A program made the position numbers and the translations under genes. Under the pieces are notes generated by a model, which did no database searches, was not told the DNA's origin, and saw nothing but the letters and a program-made list of their open reading frames with translations. From Mycobacteroides franklinii (GTDB lineage: Bacteria > Actinomycetota > Actinomycetes > Mycobacteriales > Mycobacteriaceae): DNA of 64,000 nt. This document shows positions 60,113-64,000 of this stretch, in pieces. The stretch lies in assembly GCF_002013895.1 (NCBI RefSeq), contig NZ_MAFQ01000010.1, positions 1 to 64,000 on the forward strand, in the 5' to 3' direction. Each line of letters opens with the position of its first letter. Within the stretch, counting starts at the first letter, position 1.

Positions 60113-62281
60113 ATGGTCACCATCGAGTCGAATGCGGCCGGTCGGCTCCGGGTTACCGCCGCGCAGCTGCGAGGCGACTCACGTCGGGCAGTGGCAATCG
60201 AGGACGCACTTGCGAAGGTATCGGGCGTTCGCGCGGTACACGCGTACCCCCGAACAGCCTCGGTGGTCATCTGGTACTCGGCGAAGCGCACCACGATCGA
60301 CGACATGCTCGCAGCGCTCAAGGAAACCCTTGAATTGTCTCTGCCGCAAACGCTTTCGCGTCTGCCTCACTCGGCAGACGTGCGCAACGCGGATGTGATC
60401 CGAATGGCCGCCGGCGGTCTGGCCCTGGTGTTCCTGGGCATCCGCCGCTATCCGCTGGGGCGGCCACCACTGCTGGGCCCGGCGAGCAGGGTGGCGGCCA
60501 CTGCGGTGACGATTTTCACCGGGTACCCGTTCCTCAAGGGGGCACTCGCCTCACTGCGCGGTGGGCGATCGGCAGGCACCGACCTCCTGGTCTCGGCAGC
60601 TACCGTAGCCAGCCTGGTCCTGCGTGAGAACGTCGTAGCACTTACCGTGCTGTGGCTGTTGAACATAGGGGAGTACCTACAGGACCTCACTCTGCGTCGC
60701 ACCCGGCGTGCCATCACGGACCTTCTGTCGGGCGGACAGGACACGGCCTGGGTCCGCCTCGCCGATGGCTCTGAGGTTCAGGTGTCCACCGACTCCCTCA
60801 CTGTGGGTGACGAAGTCATCGCACACGAACAGGTGGCAATTGCCGTCGACGGTGAGATCGTGGAAGGCGACGCCATCGTCGATCAGTCGGCGATCACCGG
60901 CGAAACTCTGCCGGTCAGCGTCGCCACCGGCGCCATGGTGCACGCCGGTTCTGTGGTGATGCGCGGCCGTATTGTCGTGCGCGCCTCCGCCGTCGGAAGT
61001 CAGACCATAATCGGCCGGATCATCACGCGCGTGGAGGAGGCCCAACAAGACCGGGCGCCAATACAAACCATCGGCGAGAACTTCTCCCGGCGCTTCGTAC
61101 CTGCCTCATTCCTACTGTCGGCTGTCACCCTGGCGTTGACCGGGGATGTACGGCGCGCGATGACGATGCTGCTGGTGGCGTGCCCGTGCGCCGTCGGTCT
61201 GGCAACCCCCACCGCGATCAGTGCCGCCATTGGAAACGGGGCCCGCAGGGGGATCCTGGTGAAGGGAGGCTCGCATCTGGAGTTGGCGGGTCGGGTCGAT
61301 GCGGTCGTGTTCGACAAGACCGGCACCTTGACCGTCGGGCGGCCCGTGGTCACGAATGTCGTTGCATTCGATACTGATTGGGAACCAGAGCAGGTGCTTG
61401 CCTATGCCGCCAGCTCAGAGATCCACGCACGGCATCCGCTGGGCGAAGCGGTGATCCGGTCGACCGAAGAACGCCACATCACCATCCCCCCGCACGAGGA
61501 GTGCGAAGTGCTGGTGGGTCTGGGGATGCGCACTCGTGCCGACGGGCGCACGCTACTGCTAGGGAGCCCGGCATTGCTTCTCAAGGAACAGGTGCACGTC
61601 ACCGATGAGGCTGACGAGTGGGTGGCCCGATTGCGCCGCCGCGCCGAGACCCCCTTGCTGCTGGCCGTCGACGGCGCCCTCGTCGGGCTCATTAGCCTGC
61701 GCGATGAAATCCGTCCGGAGGCAGCTGCGGTACTCGACGCGCTGCGCTCGTCGGGAGTACATCGAGTGGTGATGCTGACTGGCGATCACGCCGAGACCGC
61801 GCAGGCGGTGGCCGAGGAACTGGGCATTACCGAATGGCAGGCCGAAGTCCTGCCCGAGGACAAGCTCCAGGCGGTCAGCCGACTGCGCGATGAGGGATAT
61901 GTGGTGGCCATGGTGGGCGACGGAGTCAACGACGCCCCGGCACTGGCTGCCGCCGATATCGGAATAGCCATGGGTCTCAACGGAACCGACGTAGCGGTGG
62001 AGACCGCTGATGTCGCGCTAGCCAGCGATGACCTACGTAAGCTGCTCGATATTCGCGGGCTTGGCGGGCGGGCCGTTGCGGTGATCCGGCAGAACTACGC
62101 GATGTCGATCGCGGTCAACGCCATGGGGCTCGTGGTCGGGGCCGGCGGCGCGCTATCCCCGGTGTTGGCGGCCATTCTGCACAACGCGTCATCGGTGGCG
62201 GTAGTGACCAACAGCTCGCGCCTCATCGGCTATCAGCTCGACGATGCCCCGGACCATCCACCGGTGGAGGACCACACCTGA
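60113..62281 (+). CDS. ctpC: P1B-type metal-exporting ATPase CtpC
   Basis: 722 residues. N-terminal metal-domain-like region (RLRVTAAQLR...HAYPRTASVVIWYS), TGET at 262-265, CPC motif at 357-359 in ACPCAVGLATP, phosphorylated Asp401 in DKTGTLTVG, HP locus HARHPLGEAV, and GDGVNDAPAL. As recalled, extended identity to M. tuberculosis CtpC (Rv3270), which exports zinc or supplies manganese. Metal choice is inferred from that homology and the PacL1 partner. Confidence 0.93.
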   Translation: MVTIESNAAGRLRVTAAQLRGDSRRAVAIEDALAKVSGVRAVHAYPRTASVVIWYSAKRTTIDDMLAALKETLELSLPQTLSRLPHSADVRNADVIRMAAGGLALVFLGIRRYPLGRPPLLGPASRVAATAVTIFTGYPFLKGALASLRGGRSAGTDLLVSAATVASLVLRENVVALTVLWLLNIGEYLQDLTLRRTRRAITDLLSGGQDTAWVRLADGSEVQVSTDSLTVGDEVIAHEQVAIAVDGEIVEGDAIVDQSAITGETLPVSVATGAMVHAGSVVMRGRIVVRASAVGSQTIIGRIITRVEEAQQDRAPIQTIGENFSRRFVPASFLLSAVTLALTGDVRRAMTMLLVACPCAVGLATPTAISAAIGNGARRGILVKGGSHLELAGRVDAVVFDKTGTLTVGRPVVTNVVAFDTDWEPEQVLAYAASSEIHARHPLGEAVIRSTEERHITIPPHEECEVLVGLGMRTRADGRTLLLGSPALLLKEQVHVTDEADEWVARLRRRAETPLLLAVDGALVGLISLRDEIRPEAAAVLDALRSSGVHRVVMLTGDHAETAQAVAEELGITEWQAEVLPEDKLQAVSRLRDEGYVVAMVGDGVNDAPALAAADIGIAMGLNGTDVAVETADVALASDDLRKLLDIRGLGGRAVAVIRQNYAMSIAVNAMGLVVGAGGALSPVLAAILHNASSVAVVTNSSRLIGYQLDDAPDHPPVEDHT

Positions 62282-62331
62282 TTCATCGGGTGCGGCGCGG
62301 CACCTAGTTCGCGGATATTGCCGTGGCCGAA

Positions 62332-63162
62332 CTAGTGTGACTTGGGCACCGAGAGAGCCGTGAACACCGAAAAAAGGTCCTGGTAGCGAGCTCCCATGAC
62401 CCGGACGAGCACATCGAGAGCCTTGGCATCGGGTCCGACGAGTACGCGTGGCTTCTTCTTGCGCACGGCGGTGAGGACGATGCGCGCGGCAGCCTTTGGA
62501 CTGGTGTTCGCCAGATACTTTTCAAACGTGGCGGCCGCCGCCTGCACATCGATTCCCTCCGCAGCGGTGGCGTTGCGGGCGATTGCAGTCTTCACGCCGC
62601 CAGGGTGTACGCAGGTGACGGCGATCGGTTTCTTGCCGATGATCATTTCCTGACGTAGAGACTCGGTAAAGCCGCGTACCGCGAACTTCGCTGCGTTGTA
62701 GGCACTCTGGCCGGGCATGGACATCAGGCCGAACAGGCTGGACACATTGATGACGTGGCCGTCGCCGGAGGCGATCAGGTGCGGCAAGAAGGCCTTGGTG
62801 CCGTTGACGACACCCCACAAGTTGACATCGAAGATGCGCTCGATGTCCTTGAATGGGCTCGCCCCAACGTCACCCGAGTACGCGACGCCGGCGTTGTTGT
62901 AGATCTGATTGACCGTGCCGAAATGATCCTTAATGGCGTCGGCGTAGAGCAGGAAGGACTCGCGCTCAACGACATTGAGTCGAGCGGAATGAACCTCTGC
63001 GCCGAGTGCCCTTACCTGGCGTTCGGTTTCGGCCAGACCTTCGGCGTCGACATCGCTGATGGCCACCTTGGCGCCCGAGCGGGCCAGCTCGATCGCCACA
63101 GCGCGCCCGATGCCCGATCCTGCGCCGGTGACCGCAGCCACCTTTCCGCTAAAGCCGTCCAT
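62332..63162 (-). CDS. SDR oxidoreductase, SadH/Rv3085-like
   Basis: 276 residues; AGGGAGACAGG precedes ATG 63162. Cofactor motif VTGAGSGIGRAVAIELA, NNAGVAYSGDV, and catalytic NVSSLFG...SAYNAAKFAV. As recalled, it is closely similar to Rv3085 (SadH) of the mymA operon. Oxidises or reduces a lipid-derived alcohol with NAD(P). Its start overlaps the upstream oxygenase stop by 14 nt, so they act together. Confidence 0.88.
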   Translation of the reverse strand: MDGFSGKVAAVTGAGSGIGRAVAIELARSGAKVAISDVDAEGLAETERQVRALGAEVHSARLNVVERESFLLYADAIKDHFGTVNQIYNNAGVAYSGDVGASPFKDIERIFDVNLWGVVNGTKAFLPHLIASGDGHVINVSSLFGLMSMPGQSAYNAAKFAVRGFTESLRQEMIIGKKPIAVTCVHPGGVKTAIARNATAAEGIDVQAAAATFEKYLANTSPKAAARIVLTAVRKKKPRVLVGPDAKALDVLVRVMGARYQDLFSVFTALSVPKSH

Positions 63163-64000
63163 TCCTGTCTCCCTGTCGGTTCGGGGCGTTATCCGGTAGA
63201 GGGGCGCGTCCTTGGCTTAGATCCTCGTATAGCAATTTTCTGGCTATCTCGCGGACTTTGGCCTTGCGGAGGTAGGCGAAATGAGCCTTGACAGAGGGGA
63301 AACCGAGATTGGGGTTCACGACATACGCAATCATGCTGATGTTGCGGCTGAGGTTCAGGAGAGCCCTATAGGCGCGCAGTCGAGCCCTGCGAGCGATGCC
63401 ACGCTGCTCTCCATGCGCCCGGTAGTACGTCGTCTCGTCACCTCCGAAACTCTCAGCGGGAGCAGCTGTGTAGTAGAACAGCGCCAGGGATTGTCGCCAC
63501 GCGCCTTCAGCGACGGGGAGAGGGAATCCGTGCACCGACTCGTCATCGGTGCGAAAGATGAGGGCCCTGCCCCACACGGGAACGACAGTCTGAACGGCCC
63601 GGCCCTCCGTGTCGTAGAGCGACAGGCAACCTCCGTCGTTTGACGACCAGATCTCATTCAAATAGACGATGACGTTGATGCGGCGGTAGAGGTTTAGCGC
63701 GCGAAGATAGTGGAAGTCGGTGTGGGGAGTCAGGATGCCGCCCGCGCCGCTGAGCTGGATGCCACCCCCAAACAGATAAGGATCGGGGAGTAGCTGCTGG
63801 ATGCCGGTAATTTTTTCGAGCACGCTCAGGAAGCGCGGTTCGTTGAGCTCTCTGATCACAGCCTTGAAAGGTTCTGGGATGAGATCGATTTCCGCGCAGA
63901 ACCGCTTGTTCTGGATGTATCCGTCGTCCCATTGGTTCCACCAGGGCCACGAGACACCGGGAAAGGTATCGGCGGCCTCAGCAGGCAAGCGGAGAAAATC
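63149..64000 (-). CDS. 2OG-Fe(II) oxygenase, prolyl 4-hydroxylase type, N-terminus cut by window edge
   Basis: The frame stays open to the right edge, so the start lies beyond 64000. Iron ligands: His and Asp in TPHTDFHYL and His in VHGFPLP; the 2-oxoglutarate Arg in WRQSLALFYYT. The C-terminal 80 residues are an extra basic helical part. Uses O2 and 2-oxoglutarate to hydroxylate an unknown substrate. Followed by the overlapping SDR, which could oxidise the new hydroxyl. Confidence 0.82.
   Translation of the reverse strand, partial: DFLRLPAEAADTFPGVSWPWWNQWDDGYIQNKRFCAEIDLIPEPFKAVIRELNEPRFLSVLEKITGIQQLLPDPYLFGGGIQLSGAGGILTPHTDFHYLRALNLYRRINVIVYLNEIWSSNDGGCLSLYDTEGRAVQTVVPVWGRALIFRTDDESVHGFPLPVAEGAWRQSLALFYYTAAPAESFGGDETTYYRAHGEQRGIARRARLRAYRALLNLSRNISMIAYVVNPNLGFPSVKAHFAYLRKAKVREIARKLLYEDLSQGRAPLPDNAPNRQGDRNGRL

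Noticed and set aside
1..64000. CRISPR arrays, tRNA, rRNA, insertion sequences or phage genes
   Set aside because: No regularly spaced repeats, no tRNA cloverleaf ending in CCA, and no transposase or integrase motifs were found by reading the sequence.

Overview
The window is high-GC, gene-dense DNA that fits a mycobacterium. A rapidly growing, non-tuberculous member such as the Mycobacteroides abscessus/chelonae group is an inference from gene content. Supporting genes include a DesA1-type acyl-ACP desaturase, a PacL1-CtpC P-type ATPase pair, a CadI/Acr3/ArsC arsenic operon, an Rv1987-like secreted CBM2 protein, an Rv3085 (SadH)-like dehydrogenase, Rv0203-type hemophore-like and LGFP exported proteins, and many TetR and AraC regulators. 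No rRNA, tRNA, CRISPR array, insertion sequence or phage gene was seen.

Layout. 0-4 kb: a truncated DUF1345 membrane protein, a membrane-anchored Hsp70-like protein, a Tat-exported alpha/beta hydrolase lipoprotein and a proline-rich exported protein. 4.2-8.8 kb: a ProY-like amino-acid permease, an F420/PPOX protein and an agmatine-to-putrescine module (AguB, AguA, TetR) with a promoter-embedded operator. 9-12.3 kb: a TetR / DUF1295 / FAD-oxidoreductase operon and a methyltransferase. 12.4-20.9 kb: small exported protein, desaturase, DUF5994, acyltransferase, membrane proteins, LysR with a divergent DMT transporter, a molbindin-like TOBE protein and small hypotheticals. 20.9-23.4 kb: arsR divergent from cadI-acr3-arsC across a perfect 18-bp palindrome. 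23.4-27.7 kb: XRE/MmyB regulator, a proteobacterial-type dihydroxyacid dehydratase and an amidase. 28-32.4 kb: a 1374-residue fusion of assimilatory nitrate reductase with a CysJ-like flavoprotein, preceded by a GlnR-like site. 32.4-38.4 kb: hemophore-like protein, cold-shock protein with a strong terminator, AraC and a divergent zinc alcohol dehydrogenase, DJ-1/PfpI protein, LtrA.

38.5-53.4 kb is a lipid catabolic region: acyl-CoA dehydrogenase, class III CoA-transferase/racemase, AraC, MFE2-type hydratase, SCPx-type thiolase, SRPBCC protein, SDR and hydrolase, then a TetR-controlled thioesterase-ALDH-SDR-FadD operon and a TetR-controlled hydrolase. Together these could activate, racemise and beta-oxidise a branched or cyclic acyl substrate. 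53.5-59.1 kb holds exported proteins, an MFS transporter and an M28-like protein whose active site looks degenerate, divergent from a TetR. 59.2-64 kb holds a broken WhiB-like frame with an ANTAR-like lead-in, the PacL1-CtpC metal efflux pair behind a Zur/Fur-like site, a SadH-like SDR and a 2OG-Fe(II) oxygenase cut by the window edge.

The most notable observations are the WhiB remnant (no start codon in frame, one Fe-S cysteine lost), the nitrate reductase-flavoprotein fusion, the degenerate M28-like protein, the extra IlvD, and several clean operator palindromes next to their divergent regulators.
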